A DNA stretch of 64,000 nucleotides from Lentzea waywayandensis (GTDB taxonomy: Bacteria > Actinomycetota > Actinomycetes > Mycobacteriales > Pseudonocardiaceae): NCBI RefSeq assembly GCF_900115955.1, contig NZ_FOYL01000011.1, positions 186,001 to 250,000 on the forward strand, read 5' to 3'. The notes under the pieces are model-generated. The model searched no databases and had not been told where the DNA came from. It saw only the letters and a list, made by a program, of their open reading frames with translations. Each line of letters starts with the position of its first letter. The first letter of the stretch is position 1. A program made the translations under genes and the position numbers. Of the stretch, positions 25,309 through 33,715 are shown piece by piece.

Positions 25309-25458
25309 GACCGTCTCCTTGTGGGAATGCGGGGTGTGCAATGAGGGGTGAAAACACGAGGGCTACTCGGGGTGAGGTCCCCCACATGGAGCCACGACTT
25401 CGCGTGACCCGGTAGCTACAGTGGTTTGTTCCTGATGGTTTTCGGTGGGGGTGGCAGC

Positions 25459-26715
25459 GTGCCTAGGCTCGACCCGCGCCGGTGGAAGTTATGGTCCCTT
25501 CCTCCTGTCGTGCTGACCTACGTCGTGACGATTGCCGTGCTCGCGGCACTCGTCACGCTCGCGACCGCACGGCTTACCCCTGTCGAGGTGCGCCACTGGG
25601 CCTGGTTCGCGGCACTCACCGCGGCAGCGCTCATTCATCTGGAAGCGGCGCGCGGAATCGAACGCATCCGCGAAATCTCCTCTGAGGGTGTCCCTCACGC
25701 GCAGATGCAATCGGTGTGGCAATTCGCGGGCGTGCTCGTTCTCCCGATGCCACTCGTCGTCCTGATGGTCGTGACCATCTACCTGCACGCGTGGCTGCGG
25801 GTGTACGAGCGCCGGGCCGTTCTCTACCGGAAACTGTTCTCCGCGGCCACTGTCGTACTTGGCTGTGCCGCAGCGCAATGGGTCCTGGCCATGTTCTCCG
25901 CCTCAAACCCGTCCGACCTGGACGGACCACGCGGCCTCATAGCACTCGTGATCGCGGGATTCCTCTACTGGTTCGTCAACTACGCCCTGGTCGTGGGCGC
26001 CATCATCATGACCAACCCCGCGAACCCGCTGAAGACCGCACTCGGCCACGCCTCCGACGTCCTCATCGTGACCGCCTCGGTCGGCCTCGGCTCCGGCATC
26101 GCCATCATCGCCACCGCCCGCCCGTGGCTCTCGCCGATCCTGCTGCTCACCGTCCTGGCCCTGCACATGGGCCTGCTGCTGCCGCAGTTCCGCGTCGCCG
26201 CCCGCACCGACAGCAAGACCGGCCTGGTCGACGCCACCTTCTGGCACGACGTCGCCGAACGCGAGATCACCCGCGCCCGCCGCCTCGTCTCCACCGTCGG
26301 CGTGCTGATACTGGACCTCGACCACTTCAAACAGATCAACGACACCTACGGCCACCTCGCCGGCGACCGGGTCCTGCGCGCCGTCGCCGACGCCCTCAAA
26401 CACGCCGTCCGCTCCTACGACCTCGTCGGCCGCTTCGGCGGCGAGGAGTTCGCGGTCCTGCTCCCCGGCGTCGGCACCACCGAGGTCCGCGCCACCGCCG
26501 AACGCATCCGCTTCGACATCGCCCGCCTCGAGGTCGAGGTCATCGACCGCCTCGGCAACCCCCGCGTCATCACCGGCCTCACCGGCTCCGTCGGCGCCGC
26601 GGTGTTCCCCGACACCGCCACCGACCTCAGCCCACTGCTGCTCGCCGCCGACGAGGCCCTCTACCAGGCCAAGAACAACGGCCGCGACCGCGTCGCCACC
26701 GCCGCCGCCCGCTAG
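25459..26715 (+). CDS. Membrane-bound diguanylate cyclase (GGDEF)
   Basis: A roughly 418-residue cyclase making cyclic-di-GMP from GTP. About six membrane helices fill residues 10-240 (VLTYVVTIAVLAALVTLATA; VLVLPMPLVVLMVVTIYLHAW; LIALVIAGFLYWFVNYALVV). The GGDEF domain follows (about 245-410): LDLDHFKQINDTYGHLAGDRVL, RFGGEEFAVLLPG (active GGEEF variant) and an RSYD inhibitory I-site five residues before it. The C-terminus is ADEALYQAKNNGRDRV. GTG 25459, with GGGGGTGG just upstream, is preferred over ATG 25435 or TTG 25426. A second cyclic-di-GMP enzyme lies at 28768. Confidence 0.93.
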   Translation: MPRLDPRRWKLWSLPPVVLTYVVTIAVLAALVTLATARLTPVEVRHWAWFAALTAAALIHLEAARGIERIREISSEGVPHAQMQSVWQFAGVLVLPMPLVVLMVVTIYLHAWLRVYERRAVLYRKLFSAATVVLGCAAAQWVLAMFSASNPSDLDGPRGLIALVIAGFLYWFVNYALVVGAIIMTNPANPLKTALGHASDVLIVTASVGLGSGIAIIATARPWLSPILLLTVLALHMGLLLPQFRVAARTDSKTGLVDATFWHDVAEREITRARRLVSTVGVLILDLDHFKQINDTYGHLAGDRVLRAVADALKHAVRSYDLVGRFGGEEFAVLLPGVGTTEVRATAERIRFDIARLEVEVIDRLGNPRVITGLTGSVGAAVFPDTATDLSPLLLAADEALYQAKNNGRDRVATAAAR

Positions 26716-26777
26716 TGGCGGCACCACGAGGCACTCGTCTACCCGCGAATTCACCCGGCAACGTTCCGGGCCACTAG
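26712..26777. terminator. Inverted repeat spanning two convergent stop codons
   Basis: CTAGTGGC at 26712 includes the cyclase TAG, and GCCACTAG at 26770 includes the stop of the convergent hydrolase gene. The arms are perfectly complementary over 8 bp with about 50 bases between. A smaller CCCGG-N7-CCGGG hairpin sits inside. Likely a shared terminator structure. Confidence 0.55.
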
Positions 26778-27616
26778 ACCCGCAGGAACGCCTCGATCCG
26801 CGCCGACACCGTGTCCGGGTCCTCCACCCACGGGTAGTGCCCCACACCCTCGTGCACGAACAGCGTCGCGGCCGGGAACAACGCCGCCAGCTCCACGCAC
26901 CGCCGCACCGGCGAGATCGGATCCACCTCGCACGCGTACACCAGCACCGGATGCTCGAAGTCCGCGATGGCCCGGCGCAGCACACCCGGCACGAACGCGC
27001 CCTCGGCGTTGTAGCCCAGCGCCACCTCGAACTTCCACTGCCCCAACTCGGCGTCCGCGTGCGCCCGGCTCCGCTCGTCCCACCGCGCGTACAGCAACGG
27101 CGACGCCGCCACCCGGTTGCGCACCGAGTCGTCCCCGGCCGCGTTGCGCTCCAAAGCCGCCGTCGCCACCTCGAACCACGGCTGATCAGCACGCGAGGCC
27201 AGGAACGTGTCCCAGTCGCTCTGCTCCGGCGACAACCCGACACTGCGCAACGCCGGAGTGAGCAGCACCAGCTTCCCGACACGATCCGGATAGTCCGCCG
27301 CAAACCCCATCGCGATCCCGGCACCCGCCGAGTGACCCAGCACGTCCACCACGTCCAAGCCCAGGTGACGGCGCAGCATCTCCACGTCCCGCACCAGCAT
27401 GTCGCGCCGGTAGGTGAACGGATCCGCCGGCTCGTCCGACTCCCCCGTACCCCGGTTGTCCAGCACGACCAACCGCCGCGACGCGTCCAGCCCGCCCAGC
27501 GTCTCCAGGTACTCCGAGGCCCGCCCGGGACCACCCGCCAGCACCACCAGCGGGACGCCGTCCCCTGCTTCTCGATAGGCGAGTTCGGTGCCGTCGAACG
27601 AGGTGAAGCGTGCCAT
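26774..27616 (-). CDS. Alpha/beta hydrolase (proline iminopeptidase-like)
   Basis: A 280-residue alpha/beta-hydrolase. LVVLAGGPGRASEYL is the HG(G)P oxyanion segment typical of prolyl aminopeptidases, followed by VVLDNRGTGESDEP, nucleophile elbow GHSAGAG (about 96), acid D in YACEVDPISP (about 228) and His in HEGVGHYPW (about 257). The DNRGTGES motif supports the S33 group; the substrate is unproven. The ATG at 27616 is only 10 bp from the divergent ATG of the PPOX gene, so the promoter of each gene must lie inside the other or transcripts are leaderless. ATG 27625 is an alternative. Confidence 0.88.
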   Translation of the reverse strand: MARFTSFDGTELAYREAGDGVPLVVLAGGPGRASEYLETLGGLDASRRLVVLDNRGTGESDEPADPFTYRRDMLVRDVEMLRRHLGLDVVDVLGHSAGAGIAMGFAADYPDRVGKLVLLTPALRSVGLSPEQSDWDTFLASRADQPWFEVATAALERNAAGDDSVRNRVAASPLLYARWDERSRAHADAELGQWKFEVALGYNAEGAFVPGVLRRAIADFEHPVLVYACEVDPISPVRRCVELAALFPAATLFVHEGVGHYPWVEDPDTVSARIEAFLRV

Positions 27617-27626
27617 GCTGCACATC

Positions 27627-28091
27627 ATGCCGAAGATCGCCACGGCCGACCTCGTCGACCGGCCGCAGCTGCTCGAGTTCCTCTCCACCCGCCACCACGG
27701 CGTCCTCATCACCCGCCGCAGCAGCACCGGCGGAGTACAGGTCTCCCCCGTCTCCTGCGGCGTCGACACCCAGGGCCGCATCGTCGTCGCGACCTACCCG
27801 CAACGCGCCAAGGTCCGCAACGCCCGCCGCAACCCCAGCGTCACCATCTGCGTGCTCTCCGACGACTGGGACGACGCCTACGTCCAGATCGACGGCACCG
27901 CCGAAGTCCTCGACCTGCCCGAAGCACTGGAGGACTTCGTCGAGTACTACCGCTGCATCGCGGGCGAGCACCCCGACTGGGACGAGTACCGCGCCGCCAT
28001 GCTCCGCCAGGGCAAGTCCCTCATCCGCATCACCATCGACAGCTGGGGCCCCATCGCCACCGGCGGCTTCCCACCCGAACTGGACGCGTGA
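27627..28091 (+). CDS. PPOX-class F420-dependent oxidoreductase-like protein
   Basis: A 154-residue split-barrel flavin/deazaflavin protein. Typical features are LVDRPQLLEFLSTRHHGVLITRR at the N-terminus, VSPVSCGVDTQGRIVVATYPQRAKVRNARRNPSVTI and DDAYVQIDGTAEVLD. This matches the actinobacterial PPOX class that uses F420 or FMN to reduce small molecules. It starts head-to-head with the hydrolase gene. Cofactor choice is inferred from family and from other F420-type genes at 44108-45708. Confidence 0.87.
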   Translation: MPKIATADLVDRPQLLEFLSTRHHGVLITRRSSTGGVQVSPVSCGVDTQGRIVVATYPQRAKVRNARRNPSVTICVLSDDWDDAYVQIDGTAEVLDLPEALEDFVEYYRCIAGEHPDWDEYRAAMLRQGKSLIRITIDSWGPIATGGFPPELDA

Positions 28092-28107
28092 GCACGCCGG
28101 CCGTCAC

Positions 28108-28752
28108 CTAGCCGGACCACGCACCGCCCCAGCCCGCCGGCTTCTCCAACAGCACACACGAACCGCCGTGCGGGCCCTCGACAGACGCGATCACCCCAGT
28201 CGGCACGGTCGTGGGCTCCAGCAGCACACGACCGTCCAACTCGGACACCTTCGCGCACGCCGCCGCGAGATCGTCCACGGCGAAGTACGTCTGCCAGCCC
28301 TGCCCACGCGTGGTCGTGAGCCGACCCGCCACCGAACGCGGATCGCCATGACGCGCCGACGTGAACAGCACGAAGTCCTCCGTCGCCGGCCTGGTCTCCC
28401 AGCCCAGCGCCCCGGTCCAGAACTCGTCGTCCGGCGCCTCGACCATCAGCTCGACCCAGCACGGCTCACCGTGCCGAGGCGGCGGCGCCCACGGACCGTG
28501 CAACACCCTGCCGGAGTCCACAGAGGAGTTCCCAGCCAGCTCACGCGCCTCGTCACCACCGAAGACGACACGCCAACCCTGTTCCCCCGCAACGACCTGA
28601 GCAGCGAGTCTGTCCCCCACCCAGCCCGAGAACGACCCACCCGGCTCCGCTATCACCGTCCAACCGAGAACACCGGCGAAGAAATCCACCGACAACTCAG
28701 GCTCGGCAACGCTCAACTCAAGACGACGAAGACCACAAGACGACACGGGCAT
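28108..28752 (-). CDS. VOC superfamily (glyoxalase-like) two-domain protein
   Basis: A 214-residue protein with two tandem VOC half-barrels. Domain 1 is about 8-85 (LRRLELSVAEPELSVDFFAGVLGWTV), and domain 2 about 108-205 (GEPCWVELMVEAPDDEFWTGALGWE ... VEGPHGGSCVLLEKP). The classical metal ligands are only partly evident (Glu in WVELMV). Such proteins act in detoxification or antibiotic sequestration, but nothing here identifies a substrate. The convergent 17-bp gap separates it from the PPOX gene. Confidence 0.85.
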   Translation of the reverse strand: MPVSSCGLRRLELSVAEPELSVDFFAGVLGWTVIAEPGGSFSGWVGDRLAAQVVAGEQGWRVVFGGDEARELAGNSSVDSGRVLHGPWAPPPRHGEPCWVELMVEAPDDEFWTGALGWETRPATEDFVLFTSARHGDPRSVAGRLTTTRGQGWQTYFAVDDLAAACAKVSELDGRVLLEPTTVPTGVIASVEGPHGGSCVLLEKPAGWGGAWSG

Positions 28753-28767
28753 CCCATCGGGCGCGGA

Positions 28768-30777
28768 TCAGGAGCGCGCCCCATCCTCTGCTCCGACCAC
28801 CTGAGACGACAATGCGCCATTCGGCGGCATGCGCTCCGCACTCACCACGTCACGCAACGGGATCGGCTTGCCGAGGTGGAAACCCTGCCCCACCCGCACC
28901 CCGAGCCGCTTCAGCGCGTCCACCTGTGACGGACGCTCCACCCACTCCGCGACGGCCGACAGTCCCAGCCCGTTCGCGATCTGCACGATCCCCGACACCA
29001 GCACCGCGTCGGCGTCGTTGGTCTCGATGCCCTTCACGAACTCGCCGTCGATCTTGATGCCCGTGATCGGCAGATGCTTCAAATGCACGAACGACCCGAA
29101 CCCCGAACCGAAGTCATCGAGCGTGATCCGGCACCCGAAGCTGCGCAGCTGCGTCGCCAGCGTCACCGCGGCGTCCAGGTTGGTCACCGCCGCCGTCTCC
29201 GTGATCTCCAGACCCAACCGGCCCGGCGCCACCCCCGCCGAACCCAGCTTGTCCAGCACGAAGTTCCCGAAGTCCGGATCCTCCAGAGTCCGCCCCGAGA
29301 CGTTCACGTTGAACCTCAACCGCGGATCCGGCTGCGCCACCAGCGCGTCGATCGCCGTCGTCAGCACCCACCGATCCACCTCGAGAATCAGGTTCGACCG
29401 CTCCGCCACCGGCAGGAAGTCCGCCGGACCCAGATACGGCTCCTGCTGATCCTCCAGACGCAACAACAACTCGTGACCGAGCACCTGACCCGTCGTCAGC
29501 TCCACCATCGGCATGCCGTACAGCGCCAGACCGTTGCCCGCCAGCGCCGCCCGCAACCGGTCCAGCACACTGACCCGCTTCACCGTGTCCGCGTAGTGGT
29601 TCGGCTCGTACACCGTCACCCGGTCCCGGCCCGCCGCCTTCGACGCGTACAACGCCAGATCCGCGTTCGCCAGCACCAGCTCCCACGAGTCACCCGGACC
29701 GAACTCCGCCAGCCCCGTGCTCACCGTGATCCGCGCCGGCGTCCCGATCCCCGCCAGCGGAAAACCCGCCACCGCGTCCCGCAACCCGTCCGCCACCTCG
29801 GACGCGTCCTTCGGCGACGCACCCGGCAACACCACCGCGAACTCGTCACCACCCAGACGAGCGATCAACCTGTCACCCAAACGGGACTGCAACGCCGACG
29901 CCAGCATCCGCATCACCCGGTCACCCACCGCGTGCCCACGCAGATCGTTGACGTCCTTGAAGTTGTCCAAATCCAGCACCAGCAACGCACCCGAACCGTT
30001 GTTCGCCAGCTCCTGCTCCAGAGCACGCGTCAACGCCCTGCGGTTCGGCAGACCCGTCAGCGGATCCTGCTCGGCCATCCTCACGAGCTCGTCATGCACC
30101 CGCGACGACTGCGTCACGTCGTGCGCCGTACCCAAAGCGCGCAGCGGAGTGCCGTCATCACCGACGACGACCTCACCGAAGCACTCGAACACCCGCTCCT
30201 TGCCGTCCGGCCGCAACATCCGATGCGTGTACGTGAACACCGAACCCGTCTTGAGCGCCGCGTCGAGCGTCTCCTCGATCATCGGCAGATCGTCCGGATG
30301 CACCAGCTGCGAATAAAGCTCGAAGTCGAACGCCGTCCCCGCCGAGAACCCGAACATCTCCAGCAACGTGTCCGACCAGATCACCCGATCCTCACGGATC
30401 GACCACTCCCACGTCCCCATGCGACCGAGAGCCTGAGCCCGGCGCAACGCGTCCGCCTCCTGCGTCACCGTCAACTCACGATCACGCCACGCCGACACGT
30501 CCACGACCTCGTACATCAGATCGTCACCCAGCCGCGAGCACCGCACCTCGAGCCACTTCGGACCCGGCACCAGCACCTCACGAACAGGGGCGGGCACCTC
30601 GGGCACCCCGGGAAGCAACGCCGGCAACGACCTGCCGTACGCCTGCTCGACCGGAACCCCCAGCACAGCACCCAACGCGCGGTTGCACCACAACAGGTTC
30701 CCGCGCGAGTCCGTCACGGCATAGCCGACACCCGCTCGGTCCAGCACCGTGCGGCAGTAGGAGGTCACGCGCGTCAT
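28768..30777 (-). CDS. PAS-PAS-GGDEF-EAL cyclic-di-GMP signalling protein
   Basis: A 669-residue soluble composite enzyme. PAS 1 is about 5-90 (VGYAVTDSRGNLLWCNRALG) and PAS/PAC 2 about 105-225 (WEWSIREDRVIWSDTLLEMFGFSAG). The GGDEF domain is about 235-395, with a consensus LGGDEFAVVLPG. The EAL domain is about 410-655: GHELLLRL (EAL position reads ELL), FNVNVSG, LEITETA, ITLDDFGSGFGSF, IKIDGEFV, AEWVE and GQGFHLGKP. The metal and catalytic residues of the phosphodiesterase are present, so both activities are possible. ATG 30777 is preferred to TTG 30804. It lies about 2 kb from the membrane cyclase on the opposite strand. Confidence 0.93.
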   Translation of the reverse strand: MTRVTSYCRTVLDRAGVGYAVTDSRGNLLWCNRALGAVLGVPVEQAYGRSLPALLPGVPEVPAPVREVLVPGPKWLEVRCSRLGDDLMYEVVDVSAWRDRELTVTQEADALRRAQALGRMGTWEWSIREDRVIWSDTLLEMFGFSAGTAFDFELYSQLVHPDDLPMIEETLDAALKTGSVFTYTHRMLRPDGKERVFECFGEVVVGDDGTPLRALGTAHDVTQSSRVHDELVRMAEQDPLTGLPNRRALTRALEQELANNGSGALLVLDLDNFKDVNDLRGHAVGDRVMRMLASALQSRLGDRLIARLGGDEFAVVLPGASPKDASEVADGLRDAVAGFPLAGIGTPARITVSTGLAEFGPGDSWELVLANADLALYASKAAGRDRVTVYEPNHYADTVKRVSVLDRLRAALAGNGLALYGMPMVELTTGQVLGHELLLRLEDQQEPYLGPADFLPVAERSNLILEVDRWVLTTAIDALVAQPDPRLRFNVNVSGRTLEDPDFGNFVLDKLGSAGVAPGRLGLEITETAAVTNLDAAVTLATQLRSFGCRITLDDFGSGFGSFVHLKHLPITGIKIDGEFVKGIETNDADAVLVSGIVQIANGLGLSAVAEWVERPSQVDALKRLGVRVGQGFHLGKPIPLRDVVSAERMPPNGALSSQVVGAEDGARS

Positions 30778-30840
30778 GATCGTCCGATCACCGGACGTAA
30801 GCAACCCGCTACGCCGGTCAGTTCGCTGTTGTGCGAACGG

Positions 30841-31170
30841 CTATCGCAGCCGCTCCAAACCCTTCGCCGACTCCACCAGCTCCGCGGCCAGCTTCCTCAG
30901 CTCCTCGTTCTCGGCCCCGTCCTGCGCGGCCGTCACCACATCCTCCGCGGCGCACCGCAGCTGGAACAACCTGTCCTGCAGATCCGCCAGCTCGGCGGTG
31001 CTCAGCACCACCGCGTCCTCCGGCAGACCACCCCGCTGCAACGCCGCCCTGCGCTCGTACGCACGCTGACGACACGGCTGCGCGCAGTACCTCCGCGGCC
31101 GGCCGATCCTCCCACTCCCCGGCAACCGCCTCCCGCACCACGCACAGTGCCTGGGCTCATCCGCCTCCAT
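30841..31170 (-). CDS. Small zinc-finger-like protein
   Basis: A 109-residue actinobacterial protein with an N-terminal Cys cluster HCAWCGRRL and RRYCAQPCRQRAYERRAA (CxxC-x16-CxxxC), resembling FCS/MYND-like zinc fingers that bind basic surfaces. A coiled helical C-terminus follows (ENEELRKLAAELVESAKGLERLR). ATG 31170 is chosen because GGAG lies 6 bases upstream; ATG 31182 lacks one. Probably a DNA- or RNA-associated regulator, by inference only. A recurrent TTCAG/CTGAAG element lies 170 bases upstream. Confidence 0.75.
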   Translation of the reverse strand: MEADEPRHCAWCGRRLPGSGRIGRPRRYCAQPCRQRAYERRAALQRGGLPEDAVVLSTAELADLQDRLFQLRCAAEDVVTAAQDGAENEELRKLAAELVESAKGLERLR

Positions 31171-31338
31171 GGAGCGCTCCATGGCGCGCGACGGTAGCGA
31201 ATAGCGGTGTGCGGTCTCCAGCGACGCGCCAGAAAGCCAGACCTTCGTAGGGAACCGGACACTACCCGCCGGTCCGTTGGTGCTTGTTTTTGGAGGGGTT
31301 TGATCAACTTCTGTCGCTTTGGCCGCCGAGAAACCTCG

Positions 31339-31364
31339 TTTCAGACCACACTGAAGCAATAGAG
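31339..31364 (+). repeat. Recurrent intergenic element, copy 1
   Basis: TTTCAG-accaca-CTGAAGCAATAGAG. The core CACTGAAGCAATAGAG recurs at 35003, and a variant at 35288. TTCAG and CTGAA are inverted around a 6-base spacer, and TAGAGT resembles a -10 box. It lies 70 bp upstream of the glycerophosphodiesterase gene. Confidence 0.65.
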
Positions 31365-31434
31365 TTGAAGAAGAAAGTGTGTCGCCACCCACCGTCCACC
31401 CCGGAGCCACCGCGGGAAGGCACACTCTCGACAC

Positions 31435-32196
31435 GTGACACATCCCTACCTCGCAGGCCACCGCCCCCGAGCCTTCGCCCACCGCGGCTGGCACGTCGAC
31501 GACCTCACCGGCATGGAGAACTCGCTGAGCTCCTTCCGCCGGGCCGTGCAGGAGGGCTACCGCTACATCGAGACCGACGTCCACGCCACGTCCGACGGTG
31601 TCGTCGTCGTCCACCACGACCACACCCTCGACCGCACCACCGACGCCCAGGGCGTCGTCACCGACCTGCCCTGGACCGAAGTACGACGAGCCCGCGTCGG
31701 CGGCCGCGAACCCATCGCCCGCCTCGCCGACGTCCTCGAAGAACTCCCCGACACGTTCTTCAACATCGACGTCAAGTCCGAGAACGCCGTCGAACCGATC
31801 ATCGCCCTGCTGCGCAAAGCCAAGTCACTGCACCGCGTCTGCCTCGCGAGCTTCTCCGACAACCGCCTCGCCCGCCTGCGCAGGATCGCCGGACCCGAAC
31901 TGCTCACCTCCATGGGACCCCGCTCCGCCGGCGCCCTCTGGGCCGCCGGACGCATCCCACTGGCCGGACTCGCCGTCCGCGGCCAGGTCGCCCAGGTCCC
32001 CGTCAGCCAGGGACGCCTCCACATCGTCGACCGCCGCTTCGTCCAGGCCGCCCACCGCAGGGCACTCGAAGTACACGTCTGGACCATCGACGACGAAGCC
32101 GACATGCGCGCCCTGCTCGACCTCGGCGTCGACGGACTCGTCACCGACAGGCCGGACGTCCTGCGCGAAGTTCTCCAGTCCCGCAACAGCTGGTAA
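31435..32196 (+). CDS. Glycerophosphodiester phosphodiesterase
   Basis: A 253-residue GDPD-family enzyme cleaving glycerophosphodiesters to glycerol-3-phosphate and an alcohol. Diagnostic blocks: FAHRGWHVDDLTGMENSLSSF (catalytic HRG and Glu), YIETDVHATSDGVVVVHHDHTLDRTTDAQG (metal ligands Glu/Asp and second catalytic His), FNIDVKSENAVEPI and VHVWTIDDEADMRALLDLGVDGLVTDRPD. No signal peptide, so it is cytoplasmic. The start is GTG 31435. An MFS gene of the UMF1 family follows 54 bp later on the same strand. Confidence 0.93.
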   Translation: MTHPYLAGHRPRAFAHRGWHVDDLTGMENSLSSFRRAVQEGYRYIETDVHATSDGVVVVHHDHTLDRTTDAQGVVTDLPWTEVRRARVGGREPIARLADVLEELPDTFFNIDVKSENAVEPIIALLRKAKSLHRVCLASFSDNRLARLRRIAGPELLTSMGPRSAGALWAAGRIPLAGLAVRGQVAQVPVSQGRLHIVDRRFVQAAHRRALEVHVWTIDDEADMRALLDLGVDGLVTDRPDVLREVLQSRNSW

Positions 32197-32250
32197 CAGC
32201 TTGGACAGTCGATCATCGGGCGTGTCGGCGGACAAGTACAGTCCGCCGAC

Positions 32251-33663
32251 ATGAAGGTCAAGGGCGACGACGCCGCCGACGCCAACAACGCCGGGCGCCG
32301 CAAGAAGGAACAACGCGGCTGGGTCTGGTACGACGTGGCGAACTCCGTGTTCCCCACGTCGGTGATCACCGTCTTCCTCTCGCTGTACCTCACGAGCATC
32401 GCGACCAACGCGGCCAAGGCCGACAGCGCGCTCAACGGGGCCAACCCGTGCGCCGGCGACAACGCCTTCGACCACTGCGACGTCACGATCCTCGGCCTGC
32501 AGTTCCCCTCCGGCTCGCTGTGGGGCTACCTGCTCTCCATCGCAACCGTGGTCCAGGTCCTCGTGCTGCCCGTCATGGGCGCCATCGCCGACCGCACCCA
32601 GAACAAGAAGAAGATGCTCGGCTTCTTCGCCTTCACCGGCTCCGCGGCCACCATCGCGCTCGCCACCGTCGAAGGCACCAACTGGAAGCTCGGCGTCGTC
32701 TTCTTCATCATCGCCAACATCTGCTACGGCGCCAGCGTCGTCGTCTACTACGCCTTCCTGCCCGAGATCGCGACCCCCGACGAACGCGACGCCGTCTCCA
32801 GCCGCGGCTGGGCCTTCGGCTACCTCGGCGGCGGCGTCGCCCTCGCGATCCAGCTCGGCATCACGCTGTCCGCCGACTCCCTCGGCATCACCTCCGGCGA
32901 CGCCGCGCGCATCGCGTTCGTCATCTCCGGCATCTGGTGGGCCGCCTTCACGATCATCCCGCTGCGCGCCCTCACCGAGCACCAGCGGCCGCACGGCGGC
33001 GAACACGGCGCCTCGGTGATCTCCGCCGGCTTCAAGGAACTCGGCACGACCTTGAGGCAGGCCAAGGCGTTCCCGCTGACGCTGGCGTTCCTCGGCACCT
33101 ACCTGATCTACACCGACGGCATCGCCACCGTCGCCAACGTCTCCGCCCAGTACGGCAGCGTCGAGCTCAAGTTCGAACAGCAGACGCTGATCACGGTGAT
33201 CCTCATCGTCCAGTTCGTCGCGTTCGTCGGCGGCGTGCTGCACGGCTTCGTCGCCAAACGCATCGGCGCCAAGAAGACGATCCTCGGCTCCCTGGTCGTG
33301 TGGATCGTCGTGATCACCGCCGCGTTCTTCGTCAAGGCAGGCGACGAGACGTCGTTCTACCTCGTCGCCGCGGGCATCGGCATCGTGCTCGGCGGCACGA
33401 ACGCCCTGTCCCGCAGCCTGTTCAGCCAGATGGTGCCGCCCGGCCGCGAGGCCCAGTACTTCTCGCTCTACGAGGTCGGCGAGCGCTCCACCAGCTGGCT
33501 GGGCCCGCTGGTCTTCGCCGGCGTCGGCCAGGCCACCGGCAGCCTCCGGCCCGCCATCCTGGCCCTGATCATCTTCTTCGTCGCCGGCTTCGTCCTGCTG
33601 ATCTTCGTGCCCGTCCGCCGCGCCATCAAGGCCGTGGGCAACAACGAACCCGCACTCGTCTGA
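32251..33663 (+). CDS. MFS transporter, UMF1 (Atg22-like) family
   Basis: A 470-residue, 12-helix transporter of the UMF1/Atg22-like group. It begins with a basic cytoplasmic tail and RGWVWYDVANSVFPTSVITVFLSLYL, the family hallmark (W-Y-D-x-A-N). It contains GAIADRTQNKKKMLGFFAF between helices 2 and 3, VYYAFLPEIATPDERDAVSSRGWAFGYLGGG, and GGTNALSRSLFSQMVPPGREAQYFSLYEVGER in the second half. Yeast Atg22 exports amino acids; bacterial substrates are unknown. It is followed by a textbook intrinsic terminator. Confidence 0.9.
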   Translation: MKVKGDDAADANNAGRRKKEQRGWVWYDVANSVFPTSVITVFLSLYLTSIATNAAKADSALNGANPCAGDNAFDHCDVTILGLQFPSGSLWGYLLSIATVVQVLVLPVMGAIADRTQNKKKMLGFFAFTGSAATIALATVEGTNWKLGVVFFIIANICYGASVVVYYAFLPEIATPDERDAVSSRGWAFGYLGGGVALAIQLGITLSADSLGITSGDAARIAFVISGIWWAAFTIIPLRALTEHQRPHGGEHGASVISAGFKELGTTLRQAKAFPLTLAFLGTYLIYTDGIATVANVSAQYGSVELKFEQQTLITVILIVQFVAFVGGVLHGFVAKRIGAKKTILGSLVVWIVVITAAFFVKAGDETSFYLVAAGIGIVLGGTNALSRSLFSQMVPPGREAQYFSLYEVGERSTSWLGPLVFAGVGQATGSLRPAILALIIFFVAGFVLLIFVPVRRAIKAVGNNEPALV

Positions 33664-33679
33664 CATCCACTTCGGTTCA

Positions 33680-33715
33680 GGGCGGCGCCGCTTTCCCAGC
33701 AGCGCCGCCCTTTTT
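33680..33715 (+). terminator. Rho-independent terminator
   Basis: GGGCGGCGC and GCGCCGCCC form a perfect 9-bp stem immediately followed by TTTTT. It begins 17 bases after the UMF1 transporter stop and ends where the convergent membrane-protein gene stops. Confidence 0.9.

Noticed and set aside
25141..25310. CRISPR-like array
   Set aside because: Repeats are 15-17 bases with 3-12 base spacers, in frame with a translated peptide; no array geometry and no cas genes.
25108..25344. Plus-strand reading of the repeat at 25153 as VQSVD/E peptides
   Set aside because: No start with a ribosome site, and repeat units differ at residue level, unlike the minus-strand STDWTF frame.
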